Of a stretch of DNA of 64,000 nt, positions 44,065-55,316 are shown in pieces. The position numbers were made by a program, and so were the translations under genes. Within the stretch, counting starts at the first letter, position 1, and the number at the start of each line of letters is the position of its first letter. The notes beneath the pieces are model-generated. The model was not told the origin of the DNA, made no database searches, and saw only the letters and a program-made list of their open reading frames with translations. This DNA comes from Phyllostachys edulis (lineage: Eukaryota; Streptophyta; Magnoliopsida; Poales; Poaceae): the NCBI GenBank assembly GCA_036346405.1, contig CM070566.1:15123533-15187532 (forward strand). Direction: 5' to 3'.

Positions 44065-47000
44065 TGTAACGTCCCAAAATTTGGCTTTTCAAAAATCTTT
44101 TGAATAGTTAGTAGGGAGAAAATTCACCATTTGATTTTATTTGAATTAATAAAACTTAATCTAAACTTTCATAAATCAAAAACAATTTAATATGATTAAA
44201 CTCAACATCAACTATTATCAAAACTATTTTATTTGGGTTTTATGTGCTTGGATATATTTTCTAGAATTTTCTAGAATTTTTTCGAGTGCATTTGCTATTT
44301 TCTATTTGCAATTTGGATTTTCTGCTATTTTCTAAAAAAAACTAATATTAATCTCAGTTATTCATCGGGCTCAATTTCTCTCTTTGGGCCGTTCACTCCT
44401 TTCCCGGTTGAGCCTTGGCCCATTCCCTTGGCCGCTCTACCTTTTCCTCTCGGCCAGTCGAGCCAGCACTCGGCCCAAGCCACCGGCCCGTTCCTCCTTT
44501 GGGCGCACGTGAAGCCAGCCCGAGCCGCTGCTACCGTTTCTCCTTGCGGTCGCGTGAGCCCAACCGGCCCCACCATTTTCCCTCGCGCGTGCCTTGGCCA
44601 CATTTCCTTTTCTTTGCCCAGCCTGAGCTGGCTTTCCTTTCTCCTCGCCGACGGCTCTGAGGATGGCCGTTGCCGCTTTTTTCAAGACCGAATCAACTGC
44701 CTTTTTTTCTTTGCCCTCGCCCATGGGCCCAAAGATGCCAACGTTCTTCGTGTTCTCGTGGACTCTTGAGTCCGTGTTTTGCACGACGAGCGCCCGCCGC
44801 CCGCTTTGGAACTCCCGCCATCCGATGCTATATAAGCACACCCAACCACGTCATATCGTGCGCATCATCCACCTCCACCAAAACCCTAAGGTCTCCTTCC
44901 CGGATTCATCTTCGTCGTGCCGCAATCGCCGAAGAACCGAGGACACCTGAAGCTCCTTCGTCGACGAATTGCTCCGCCGTCGGTGCGTCTCCGGCCGTGC
45001 TGTCTTCATCGTCGGGACCACATCACCGAGGTCTACGCCGTGCTCGCACCATCTTAGCCCGAGGACCTCTACATCGCCGTCACCATTGTTGTCCGAAACC
45101 GACCGCGCCGCCGCTTGTTCGATCTGCTATCCGGTGAGAACTTTAGCCCTTCCACGCGCGTCAAAGCGTGTCCTGAGGTCCCCTCATTCGATTCCCCACC
45201 TCCTTGTTGCTTCCCTGTCATCGAAGTTTTCCGCCGTCGCTCGTTGTCTTCGGTGCCATTCGTCATCGCCGTAGGGCCGTCCTCGTCGACCTCCGGTCAC
45301 CCGGAGCATCGCAACATGCTCCTGGTGTTGTCGTGAACCTGGTGCTCATCTCCATTGTTGGCAGGCGCCCTTGATTTGCCAAGGCCGCAGCACCCGAGGA
45401 GCTCGCCGCCGGCCATGGCTGCCGCCCCTTTGTTCTTTGGTTCTGTGCTGAATCAGCATACCAAATTAGCAACCACCTCACCTATTTGCTTAGGTGGCAA
45501 TCCAAGTGGTAAACCAAAAACCTCACCTCAGCAAAGATCCATGCATTCGGTCCATCATACACCCATCTCAATGCCATGTGGGACCCTTTTGTCAATGCCT
45601 CTCTTTCTCTCTCCAGTACCTTGACCCCACATGTCATCCATTGTTTCATCTTTGTTTCACTTACCAGTGGACCCCACTTGTAAGTATCCAATTCTTTTTA
45701 TTTTATTTAATCCAAAGGAATATTCTTTGAATATTCTTTTCTCTCTCAATTTCATCATTTCATGTGATCCTTTCGAGGGTCATATCTTTTGCATCCGAAC
45801 TCCGTTTGAGCCCATTCAAATTTCTAAATTCATCTCAATTCAATATCTATTTATTTGAGATTATTATTTTATTTTTGGAGTTTGTTTTGCCTCTGTTATT
45901 TATTTGTTTTGTTTATTTGCTTTCGTTTGCGAGTAGACGTCGATACTTCGAGAAGTTCTGATCAAGAAGGAGCTGAAGATCAAGACAGTAAAAGATTAAA
46001 GATAAATAAAGATTATCATTGTTATAGCAAGACAAGTTATACCTTTGATCATATTGAACCCAGTTTTCAAAAGTTATATTGATTTAAATTATTGCATTTA
46101 CTTTAATTATTCATTTCAATGTTTTTGGGATTAGTTAATATCCAATTTGTTATGAACTCCTTGTCTAATTGTATGCCATAATCTTTTGTCACCCTAGTTT
46201 GGTTTATTTAGTTGGTGCTACTGTATTACCAACGTGGGATGGTTAGATGCGATTAGATTGCTTAGCCATGCTACGAGTCATCATTCCATGTGAGTCGCAA
46301 TAATAAACTTGACTAAGTGACTATGGAACCATTTGATAAAATTGTGTGTACTATGTGCTATTACTCGTTGATGGCATATGTTGCACTTAACCAACAGGGT
46401 GGGAAAAGGTTTTGGACGGAGGCAAGTTGTCTGGTATACTTTTATGGTGGATCTATGTTGGCGGGGATGATAGGTTAGAATTTGGAAGTCTTGCCTCGGT
46501 CAGTTAAGAACTTAACCTTGTGCGCCATTGAACTGGGCCTTTCGTACAACCACATGCCTGATGGGACGGGCCTAACTTAGTAAGTTATGGAGTCTTGACA
46601 TTGATTACTCAGGTTGTAGGTTAGTTGTGTCGGATTGGGTGGAGGTGTGTACTACTAAGTAGTCGCATCACGGGGCGTTTCGCTGTTTCCCTGTCCAACG
46701 GTGTGCGTCTGTGGCGGCTAAGCATACCGGAAGTGTCAATGTTGAGATGAAGTTTCTAAAAGGTTTTGTTATGATTGCTCAATCGCATACTTCTGTATGG
46801 CGAGTCATGGCAGACATGATGAGTTAATCATATCTTGTGGGTAAAGTGTACAAACTCTACAGAGGGTTAAATCAATCTATTCGAATAGCCGCGTCCGCGG
46901 TCATGGACATGCTCGGGGATTTCACACGAGGGGTAGATTTTCATAAAACTTGGGATGGGATAGTTGTGTGAAGTAACTTATACAGCTATGTGAATAACTT

Positions 47001-47564
47001 GTTTAGGACATGTGTCTTTGGGAAACAACTGATAAAATTACTATCGTCTATTTGTTTTACTTGTGCTTTCAATCTATTATTTGTATTCAAATTGCAAATG
47101 TTGCATTTCCACAAAAGAACCACAAAAGCCATTCCTTTGGAATAAGCCTGCATCTATAATTGTATTTCTGTGGTATGACTTGCGAGTACGGTGTGTACTC
47201 ATGCTTGCTTTATTAAATCAAGCAGAAGTGAAGGAATTGTCAGTTAACAAGGTCAACTTCAAGGATCGTGGAGAACTAGGTCGCGCACCCCAGCCGATTG
47301 CCTGTGGGCATATGGATGGGCTTCATCGGTTATTCATGCTTGCTCACCGCAGCCTTCACTGAGCTATTTGCCCTCTGAAGTATTAATTGTAAGCTTTGAC
47401 CATAAGGTATTTACTCTGATGTTTATTGTTATTTGCCTATTTATTAGTTATCTTTGTATATGGAAATGATATTTCACTGATGTTACCACCGTGTGCACTA
47501 GCGTGATCCTGGACTAGTGCAGTATGCACAGAGGGTCCAGAATTGCATATTTTGGGTCCCGACA
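44065..47564 (+). repeat. 3' LTR of the gypsy element (3.5 kb)
   Basis: It starts TGTAACGTCCCAAAATTTGG and ends GGGTCCCGACA. It aligns along most of its length with the solo LTR 55317-58406, including ACTATTTTATTTG.GTT, CTGATCAAGAAGG / GAATTGATCAAG, TTACTCGTTGATGGCAT, GGTCATGGACATGCTCGG and the end. It contains a TATA box, TATATAAG (44829-44836), placed after a GC-rich U3-like segment, so transcription probably starts near 44860. The open frames inside (for example 44670-45137) are not supported as genes. Confidence 0.8.
44829..44836 (+). promoter_or_regulatory. TATA box in the gypsy LTR
   Basis: TATATAAG sits between a GC-rich U3-like part and a leader beginning ACACCCAACCACG. The solo LTR has GATATAAAGG at the matching place (about 55794). 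Confidence 0.55.
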
Positions 47565-47568
47565 GCGT

Positions 47569-47640
47569 AATCAAGTAAGCTCATAGAAAAATGTAATATA
47601 ACGTAATCAAGTAAGCTCATACAAAAAATTAAAAACATGT
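47569..47640. repeat. Direct repeat beside the gypsy insertion
   Basis: Two copies of CGTAATCAAGTAAGCTCATA, about 35 bp apart, lie directly after the LTR and before the TNP2 stop codon region. Confidence 0.75.
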
Positions 47641-47672
47641 AGTAAATAGATGGAAGACGTACAAGATCATGC

Positions 47673-50600
47673 TTAGAAGTAGTCGTCTACAATGGGATCC
47701 TCCGCAGACGGGCCCTCTAAAAAGTCATCGTCACTATCATGAGGTGTTGACTCAACCTCACCCCCTTCGGTGCCATCAATGTCTAAGCGATTAAGTAGTT
47801 CCAAGTCCTCTTGGTTTACAACCTCATCAGCATCGATTTGAATATCATCTATGTGATCGTCCTCTTCCCCAATTATTATTTGAAAAGTCCATGGTAGCCC
47901 ATCTTCTTGAAAGAATAGATCAACACCATTGTTGGTCTCCATGTTGTAGTCCTGCTCACTAGGGGTAGGTAGTTTACCATATGGTTGCACCTTGTGTACT
48001 ACCCACCAATCCACTAGACTACTCATAGTTTTGCATGGGTACGGGATGTAGTATACTTGGGTGGCTTGCTGAGCCACAATAAATGGGTCATTGCTGGTAG
48101 GATTGATTGATGTGCAACTTCAACCACCCGATGATGTATCTCGTCGACTTCTAAACGGATGGAACCAATGACATTTGAATAACATAAGTTTGAGAGGTTT
48201 GCCACCATGGAAATATAGTTCAATTATTTCTTCAATTACTCCATAGTATTCAACAGTGTATTGCTCCCATCTTGTCCTATAGTCACCAATCCACTATTAA
48301 TTGTTGTTGCATTAGGCCGCTCCTCTCATGTGTCGATGTTCAAAAGCGGTACCCATTCACATCAGAGGTACTATAGGACAAAGACTCGAGTGTGGCATCC
48401 TTGAGCAACTTGCCTCAATTCACGCTCATAGACTTGTCCTTCAAACTCTACAAAGATAAATAGAATGGGTTTCATGTATTAGTTCCTCTTTACTTAGTAA
48501 ATATTATGTGCAAGGGGACTAGCTAATAGAGAAGTTATCGATAGAACCAAGTCGGGAAATTAGGTTTGCAATTCAAAGACCCTTCCTAAGAAGGGTCTCA
48601 ATTTGTTTTTCGGATGGGTCTCGACGTTGCTTCCACTCGCTCCTAATAAATTCCCTATAGGCAACAAGACAAGTAGATTAAAACACTCATGCATCAATTA
48701 TTGGGAAAAAATAATTGTTGCATACCTAATGTAATCATCCACTTCGGAGAGGTTGGTAAAGACATACAACATCACAGTCAATCACTCATCCCGCGATAAA
48801 ACTTTGGAAGTACCACCGCTTGAAGTGTCACCTCTTCCGGTGAAGAGGCTAAGTTGGCAATTATTTTGAGGGATGCCAATATTGTAGCGTGAGGTTTGAT
48901 TGTGCACCGTGCGAACATTGTCAGCAAAGTATATTGATGTAAAATGGGAAATTTTCTCAATTATGTACGCCTCTGCTATGGATGCTTCAACACGCGATCG
49001 ATTTTTTGCTTTGCCTCGTAGTTCCTTTGTTCCATCTCAATTGGATACATCCACCAATTTTGCACTGGTCCCCCTATCCTAGCTTCATAGGGAAGATGGA
49101 GAATCAAATGTTGCATTGGATTGAAGAAGCCAGGTGGAAAGATCTTTTCCAACTTGCAAAGCAACACAGGTACTTCACGCTCCATAGTTGACATTACCAT
49201 GGGATCTATCTCTTTCGCACATAGCTGTCGATAAAAGAAGCTCAACTCCGCCATCACTTACCAAACACACTCGGGGACGTAGCCACGAATCATCACAGGC
49301 AAAAGGCGTTCCATGAATATATGGTAGTCATGGCTCTTTAGGCCATTGATGTGCATGGTAGCTAAATTCACTCCTCTCCTTAGATTTGCTGCATACCCAT
49401 CAGGAAACTTTAGGGTCTGAAACCATTCCAAAATCTCCTTCCTTTAAACCCTAGTTAGGCAATAACTAGCTCTTGCCTTCTCCCACTTGCCAGTAGCTAG
49501 CTTATGGATCATATTCAGAGAGGGCCTGTTGCAAAGCTCCTCTTGATCAAGGTGAGCCTTCACATTGTCCTTCGTCTTATCTGGAATGTCAAAGAATGTG
49601 CTAAATATAGCCTCTGCAACATTCTTCTCATTATGCATTACATCTATGTTATGGGGAAGAATGAGCTTATGGAAGTATGGCAGCCGCCACAAACTTGGAA
49701 TGTGAGTCCAATTGTACTCCTCGCCATATTTCTAACCCATCACCATCATCAAGAGGCTTCAAAGCATCTAGCGGTACCTAACCTCCTCACCGCCAGATGA
49801 TGTGGTGGTCCATCATGACAACAATATTGGCCCTAAATCCAGGTTGTGTCACTTCAATTCGTGGTCAATTGGAAGAAATTGACGATGACAATCGAAGAAG
49901 GAGTGCTTGCGACCATACTTTAGCCAACAGCCACGCAACGTCTCCCTACAGATTAGGCATGGCATCTTCCCATGTACACACCACTCAGTAATATCCCGTG
50001 ACACGGAAGTCATGCATGGATGTGTGGTACGCGACCGCATGGTGAAGTTCTGCTTTCAATGCTCGATCATATGTCACTATGCCTTGTTCCCAAGCATGTA
50101 ACAATTCATCCACCACCGCTCCATGAATACACTCATATTCTTCCCCGGGTATTCGTGACTGTGGATTATCAAGGAAAGGAATATGTATCGCTTCGTATGC
50201 AAACGCCGGTGGGAGGTTAAGGGAATGACAAACACAAAGCCAAGCTAGCAGATGGCGCAACCCCCATACCAAATGGGTTAAACCCATCAGTTGCAATTGC
50301 AATTCGAATGTTCCAAGGCTCCACGGCAAACTGTACATAGTCTCGGTCAAATTGCTTCCATGCTTCACCATCAGATGGGTGGACCATCTTGTCATTATGG
50401 TATCGATGACCATACTTGTGCCATACCATTTGTTTGGCAGAAACCTCAGACATGTATAACCGTTGGATTCGTGGCACAAATGGTAAATAGCGAAGTATTT
50501 TTCTGCCAATAGGAAGCTGCCACTTCTGACCATCACCGGAGTCAACCTCAACAAACCTAGACTCACCACACTTATTACAGTGATCTTTGTCCACATTCTC

Positions 50601-51110
50601 ATTCCTAAATAGCATGCAATGATTTGGACAAACATCTATCTTCTCATATGGCATATTTAGTGCGCTTATCAATTTCTTGGCCTCATACAAGTTAGTAGGC
50701 AGTTTGTGACCATCTGGGAGAAGGGTGCTAAACACGCTTAAGAATGCATCAAAGTAAGCAATGCTTGTGCCGAATCGAGACTTGACAAAGAAGTAGTCGT
50801 GTGATGGCATCTAGTTGGGACACTGTGTTTGCCCATGAAGTGGTTGACTCATTCATGACAACATATCAAAGAAAGCCCTTGTTGTAGGCTCCGGTTCTTC
50901 CTCAGCAGGTGGCCCATATGCATGACACACATCATCTAGCATGTCTTCTATCCTACTCTCATTGTGGCCGCCATCGTCCATTTCTTCCCTTAGCACATCT
51001 GATCTGCTACGTTGTGACTCGCCGTGATAGACCCACACGGTATAGCCTGCCCTAAATCCGTACTTGCACAAGTGTGCGATCATATAGGAAATGATATTGC
51101 ATCAGGCTGC
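47673..51110 (-). pseudogene. TNP2-type transposase of CACTA 2
   Basis: Reading right to left: KYGFRAGYTVWVYHGESQRS (about 51065-51005), then a long intact stretch 50810-50217 with CPNHCMLFRNENVDKDHCNK and LRYLPFVPRIQRLYMS and IRIAIATDGFNPFGMG (Transposase_21). Next come EYECIHGAVVDELLHAWEQG (about 50130), LPYFHKLILPHNIDVMHNEK (about 49685) and a DUF4218 part (FFYRQLCAKEIDPMVMSTME, HLILHLPYEARIGGPVQNWW, 49257-48976). It ends in a DUF4216 part with QVYYIPYPCKTMSSLVDWWV and an acidic tail finishing EDPIVDDYF at 47673. All TNP2 domains are present in order. At least five frameshifts and one in-frame stop break the gene. Confidence 0.8.
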
Positions 51111-52200
51111 CATGGAACTTTGCTTGGAATACACCTTTTTCTTGAGAGGGTACTGCTTAAAAAAACTGTTTATTAATTGCCAAAATTAAATGGATGACCT
51201 CTTAACAATGAAATAAAATTGAGTCAAGAGACTGAGCATTCAAACTATGGAATCAAGATCCTAATAACACTTGATTTTGTTGAATGGAATCCTCCCATTA
51301 GTTTGGTAAGGAGTTCTACATGGAGTGCATTAGCATATGTAAAATTACTACTATTGATGATTTGGTGCTAACATGAGGTGAAGCACCACATGTATATCAA
51401 GCTTCCGCCTTTGTTGATGATACTAATATGCTATGAGCATGCCATATGGCCCATATCATCATGTCAATGAGTAAGCACTCATTTAGCATGCTAGAACATA
51501 TGAATATCGTTAGCACTAACTAGCGTAAAGAACTCAATACAATAAAGTCAATAATAATGCGGTATCTACACATGGTATCTAAGGGATGTATATATAGCTT
51601 TTACTACTAAAAACACTAGACTATGATATACATTTAATCATTTCCATGTATTTTGCCGTTGTTGACACTTGATGTTGATAACCATTAATCACACAATGTG
51701 GAGCAAAAAGGAAAAATAGGCATTACTATAGTTACCAATTGGATAACCCCTACTCAAACTCCAAGGAAGACAAGGATGCTACCAAACGTGCATTGGACTT
51801 CATGTATGGATGGTGAGTTTTCATTAAATCAAGAGTTTAGTTGTCTACATTATGTCTCTTGAATGGTTCACAACCAAGCATCTATTTACAAGGCATTGGG
51901 TCTAAAATGGAATCAATGACACCTTGCGTGACAAACAAACTAATGTGAGTCCTATATTTGCGAACTTCACAAGCTAGAAGCTAGTATCTTTGCTAATAAT
52001 AGCGGCAACACAATATGATAGTATTTGTAAGGCACACATCACCTGCCCACTCCACGGCACATACATACGACCAACATACTATTGGCACTAATTCTATAAA
52101 TATTCATCAATAAAATCATCTTGCAACCTAATAACCAGAACAGATGACCTGATGCAATCATTCATGCACACCTTATGGGCAAAAGACTAGTTCACTAACC
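51111..52200. other. A/T-rich interval upstream of TNP2 in CACTA 2
   Basis: No protein family recognised. It probably holds the first intron(s) and leader of TNP2. Confidence 0.4.
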
Positions 52201-52204
52201 AGAA

Positions 52205-53090
52205 GATACTACCTGCTGAATGGGAACAGGAGGAGCGATGGCACCAGAGGCAAGTGGAGGAGTGGGAGACGGCGGATCACGGTGGATCGAGGGAGAAGGA
52301 GGATGAGGACGGGAGGCGGGGATCTGCAGAGGGACGAGGGGGCGCGGGGTCGGTGTGGCGGCAGGAGACGAGGGGAGGTGCGGGCAGTGGCAGATGAGGA
52401 GGCGGCTGCAGAGGCGGTGGAGGGGACGGGCAATGGGCAGAGGTGGAGGAAGAGGAGGACGGGAGGCGGCGCGGTCTCGGAGGTGGGGAGGAGACGAGGG
52501 GAGGCGGTGCGCGGCGGCGGCAGACGAGGAGGTGGCGGCGACATAAAGGTTCTGACGGCTGCTGGCAGTGGAGGAGGGGAGGAGACGAGGGAAGGCGGCG
52601 CCGGTCGTGGAGGTGGGGAGGAGACGAGAGGAGGCGGCGCTGGCCGTGGAGGTAGGGGAGGAGACGAGGGGAGGCGCGTCGGGGCGGCGGTAGATGAGGA
52701 GGTAGCTGCAGAGGCGGTGGAGGAGGGGAGGCGATGGAGGAGGAGGAGAGGCGGCAAGTGGAGGCGGTGGAGGAAGAGGAGGACGGGGAGGCGGCGCGTC
52801 ATGAGGTGGGGAGGAGACGAGGGGAGGTGCAGGCGGGCAAGGCAGACGAGAGGAGGCGGCGATTTCAAGAGTTGAGACGGGGCAAGGTGGAGGAGGGGAG
52901 GAGACGAGGGAGGCGGCGCGGCCGCAGAGGTGGGGAGGAGACGAGAGGAGGCGGGGCCAATGAGGAGGTGAGGAGAGAGGGGAAGGCGTGGGCGGGGGCA
53001 GACAAGGGGTGACGGCGGAGGACGGGAGGACGCCGGTCGTGGGGAGAGCAAGAAGGAGGATTGGGAGAGGGAGAGAAGCATGTGGGGGAG
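52205..53090. repeat. Purine-rich GGAGG repeat block of CACTA 2
   Basis: An 890-bp tract of imperfect repeats built from GGAGGGGAGGAGACGAGGGG, GGCGGTGGAGG and GAGGAGGCGGC, almost free of pyrimidine runs on the + strand. It gives very long open frames on both strands (Pro/Ser-rich on -, Gly/Arg/Glu-rich on +), which are composition artefacts. A similar but shorter block lies at 20340-20600 in CACTA 1. Many G-runs of three or four could form G-quadruplexes. Confidence 0.8.
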
Positions 53091-53164
53091 AACGGGGTTA
53101 GGAGTTAGAAAACAGGCGAAAAAATGGACGCGTGGTGTGGGGGAAAAATGGCGCGGCCTATTTT

Positions 53165-53393
53165 TTTCGCTCCCGAGTGTCTGTAACGAACGACACTCGG
53201 GGAATCAGTTTTCCCCGTTGCTCCCGTGAAAGTTTCCTGAGTGTCCGATCGGACACTCGGGAAATGTTAATTTCCTGAGTGTTTTATTCGCGCCCCGAGT
53301 GTTTTATAAGGCACTCGGGAAGTTACCGAGTGTATTATTCAAAACACTCAGGAAACTTCTGAGCACTCGGGAAAATAGACGATTCTGGTAGTG
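53165..53393. repeat. Right subterminal repeats and terminus of CACTA 2
   Basis: Some twelve copies of CCCGAGTGT / ACACTCGGG and the variant TTCCTGAGTG occur in both orientations, ending TTCTGGTAGTG. They match the left end. Confidence 0.88.
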
Positions 53394-53453
53394 TACCGTA
53401 AGCATTTTTGCACTGGAGTTACTGCACCAATGGTTAGTTTTTCTACTTTGTTA

Positions 53454-53725
53454 GATCAATTTCCTCTTGCCACTGTTCTTAATTTTCATGACTTTTGACA
53501 AAATTCTTCTACCACAGTTGGTCACTCCTGCATGCCCAACCTCCATATGGCATGCATGGCCGAGTGTCTCGCACACGATTAATTACCGGGATCAATTTCC
53601 TTTTGCCACTGCTCTTAATTTTCATGTCTGTTGAAAACATTCTTCTACCACAGTTGGTCACTCCTGCATGCCCAACCTCCATATCGCTTGCATGGTCGAG
53701 TGTCTTGCACAAAATTAATTACCGG
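53454..53725. repeat. 136-bp tandem duplication
   Basis: Two head-to-tail copies (53454-53589 and 53590-53725), about 92 percent alike by eye, share TTCTTCTACCACAGTTGGTC and ACTCCTGCATGCCCAACCTC. Both carry ATTAATTACCGGGATC at the junction. Confidence 0.9.
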
Positions 53726-53805
53726 GATCCACTCGCTGATAAATTGTATTTTGTGTGCTAACCATAATTTTTTTTCCTCCAATCTAGTTTGGTCAATACA
53801 AGCAA

Positions 53806-53971
53806 CAGGGGCGAAGCTAGCCACAGACAAGCCTCGGACTGGGTTAGCTGTTTTTAGGGTGAACTCGAATGTTTGATGATTTTTCAAGAGATTTTTATAA
53901 ACTTTAACACTAGTAGGATTTTCGGGCATCGAGTTATAGCCCACCCAGCCCAAGGTCTGGATCCGCCCCTC
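53806..53971. mobile_element. hAT-type MITE, 166 bp
   Basis: The ends are CAGGGGCGAAGCTAG and the inverted GAGGGGCGGATCCAG. A perfect 8-bp duplication, ACAAGCAA, flanks it (53798-53805 and 53972-53979), as expected for hAT. It is non-coding. Its ends resemble the left end of the hAT transposon at 35952, a possible source of transposase. Confidence 0.85.
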
Positions 53972-53979
53972 ACAAGCAA

Positions 53980-54759
53980 TATGTCTCTCCTTCTCACTCC
54001 CTCCCCCGCCCTCTCTCATTAATTAGGAGCAGCACATAGTTAGGTAGAGTTTAACTCGGAAATTAAATTTAACTATCGACTTGAAAATTTCATCTTTCAA
54101 CTCATAAAACTTTCTACTAAAAAAATCGACAACTTTCGTCTAGGGAGACCCAACGTTCAACTTGAAAATTCGATGCGTCAACTTGGAATTTCATCTAGCA
54201 GTTTGCCAAAATTATACCTTTCACATTAAATCGCGTATCTGAAATTTCATGTTTGCAATCTTTTCAACCGCGGGGTGTGGGGTGTTTCCGTGTTTGGCTT
54301 GGGGCAGAGGCGATCAATCCAGTGGGCTACGACAGAGCGTATGCGAAGAAGACAAGAAACCGGTGGTGGGCAAATTACCCCGGAATTATCATGGGCAATC
54401 GGGTTTCTTGGCAATATGTGGTTACCTAGTGAATCGAGGGGAAAAAAGGGTAAAATTTTAATTTGATGTGTTTTCTACAAATTTAGTTTCAAAGTATGTC
54501 TATTAAACATATATTTTTTTTAAAAATGTTTAAATTTTAAAAATGAAAATTTTGAGCAATAAATTGCCGAGATTTACGGTTATTGCTGGTATCTTGCTCC
54601 GCCCCTTTTTTGGCAATTGTGATTGTCATCGTCTCTGAATCCTGCTGGCGTCGCTATGGCGGATTTAGCAACACAACGCGCCAAAAGCAGGGTGGCGGCG
54701 AGGGATGATTGATCCACACATACGACGCCTCCCGTGGATTCACACCTCAATACAATGGC
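53980..54759. other. Unclassified A/T-rich DNA with dispersed repeat pieces
   Basis: Sequence at 54455-54590 (TTTGATGTGTTTTCTACAAA, ...AAATTGCCGAG) is similar to 55085-55180 and 58485-58595 (GAATTTGGTGTGTTT, TTTAAAAATTC). These are three copies of one dispersed repeat. No genes seen. Confidence 0.45.
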
Positions 54760-55055
54760 GGCAAACATCGTGAGGGTGCTGCTCTGAGCGGTGATGGGGA
54801 GTTGTGATTGGGTTCACCGTCGGCCGGTTGGGGTGGGGGAGAAGGCGGCCAACGTCGTGAGGGTGCTGAAGGTGCTGATCGGGGCGGTGAAGGGGAGTTG
54901 TTATGGAGTTCGCCACCGCCCTGTCGGGGTTGGGGAGATGGCAGTCAACCATCGTGAGGGTGCTGGAGATGCTGGTCGTGACGGTGACGTGGAGCTGTCG
55001 TCGGGTTCACGCCGCTGCGTTAGGGTAGGGGAGACGGCGACAAGCGTTGTGATGG
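54760..55055. repeat. Minisatellite, about 109-bp unit
   Basis: Nearly three imperfect tandem copies, each containing CATCGTGAGGGTGCTG (or CGTCGTGAGGGTGCTG), a GTTGTGATT/GTTGTTATGG block and a GGGGTTGGGGAGA block. Confidence 0.8.
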
Positions 55056-55316
55056 TTACCTAGCGAACCGGGTAAAAAGGCCAAATTTGAATTTGGTGTG
55101 TTTTCTTCTAATTTTGTTTTAATTTGGTGTGTTTATTAAAAACTTGTTTAAAAATTCGTTTGAGTTCGTAATTTTTTTTGATAATTCGAAAAAAATGGCT
55201 AAGCTAAATATTTCTCAAGCAAGGAATAGAGTCTTCAGATTCTGTATAAAAATATGGAATCTGTTGCGGTTACCACATATACAAGATGGTGCATAGGTTG
55301 GGTCACGTTGTGCTGC

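Larger units (their letters stand above)
40220..47564 (+). mobile_element. 5'-truncated Ty3/gypsy element with a 3.5-kb 3' LTR
   Basis: A gag region (40228-41390) and a heavily decayed pol region (41400-44040) are followed by a polypurine tract (AAGGGGGGGAGG, 44051-44062) and an LTR at 44065-47564. No 5' LTR exists upstream. The long LTR and the tract position fit large grass gypsy families such as RIRE3/RIRE8, but that name is only a suggestion. The insertion lies in CACTA 2 just beyond the 3' end of its TNP2 gene. Confidence 0.75.
32752..53393. mobile_element. CACTA (En/Spm) transposon 2, 20.6 kb with nested insertions
   Basis: The left end is CACTACCAGAAACAGGG and the right end, inverted, is CACTACCAGAATCG. 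TAC flanks both (32749-32751 and 53394-53396). Both ends carry many copies of ACACTCGGGAAA and its inverse. Its own genes, all on the - strand, are TNP2 (about 51.1-47.7 kb) and a TNPA-like gene (35792-34753). It has been enlarged by a hAT transposon (from about 35952) and a 5'-truncated gypsy element (about 40.2-47.56 kb). Without those, the element would be about 9-10 kb, a normal size for the superfamily. Confidence 0.88.

Noticed and set aside
44437..45274. Several 95-155 residue frames on both strands in the gypsy 3' LTR
   Set aside because: The GC-rich LTR leader region gives overlapping frames; none has a domain or splice structure.
52209..53081. A 290-residue Pro/Ser/Leu-rich frame on the - strand and a 197-residue Gly/Arg/Glu-rich frame on the + strand
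   Set aside because: Both come from the GGAGG repeat tract, which lacks stop codons by composition. There is no domain, and a similar tract in CACTA 1 gives unrelated frames.
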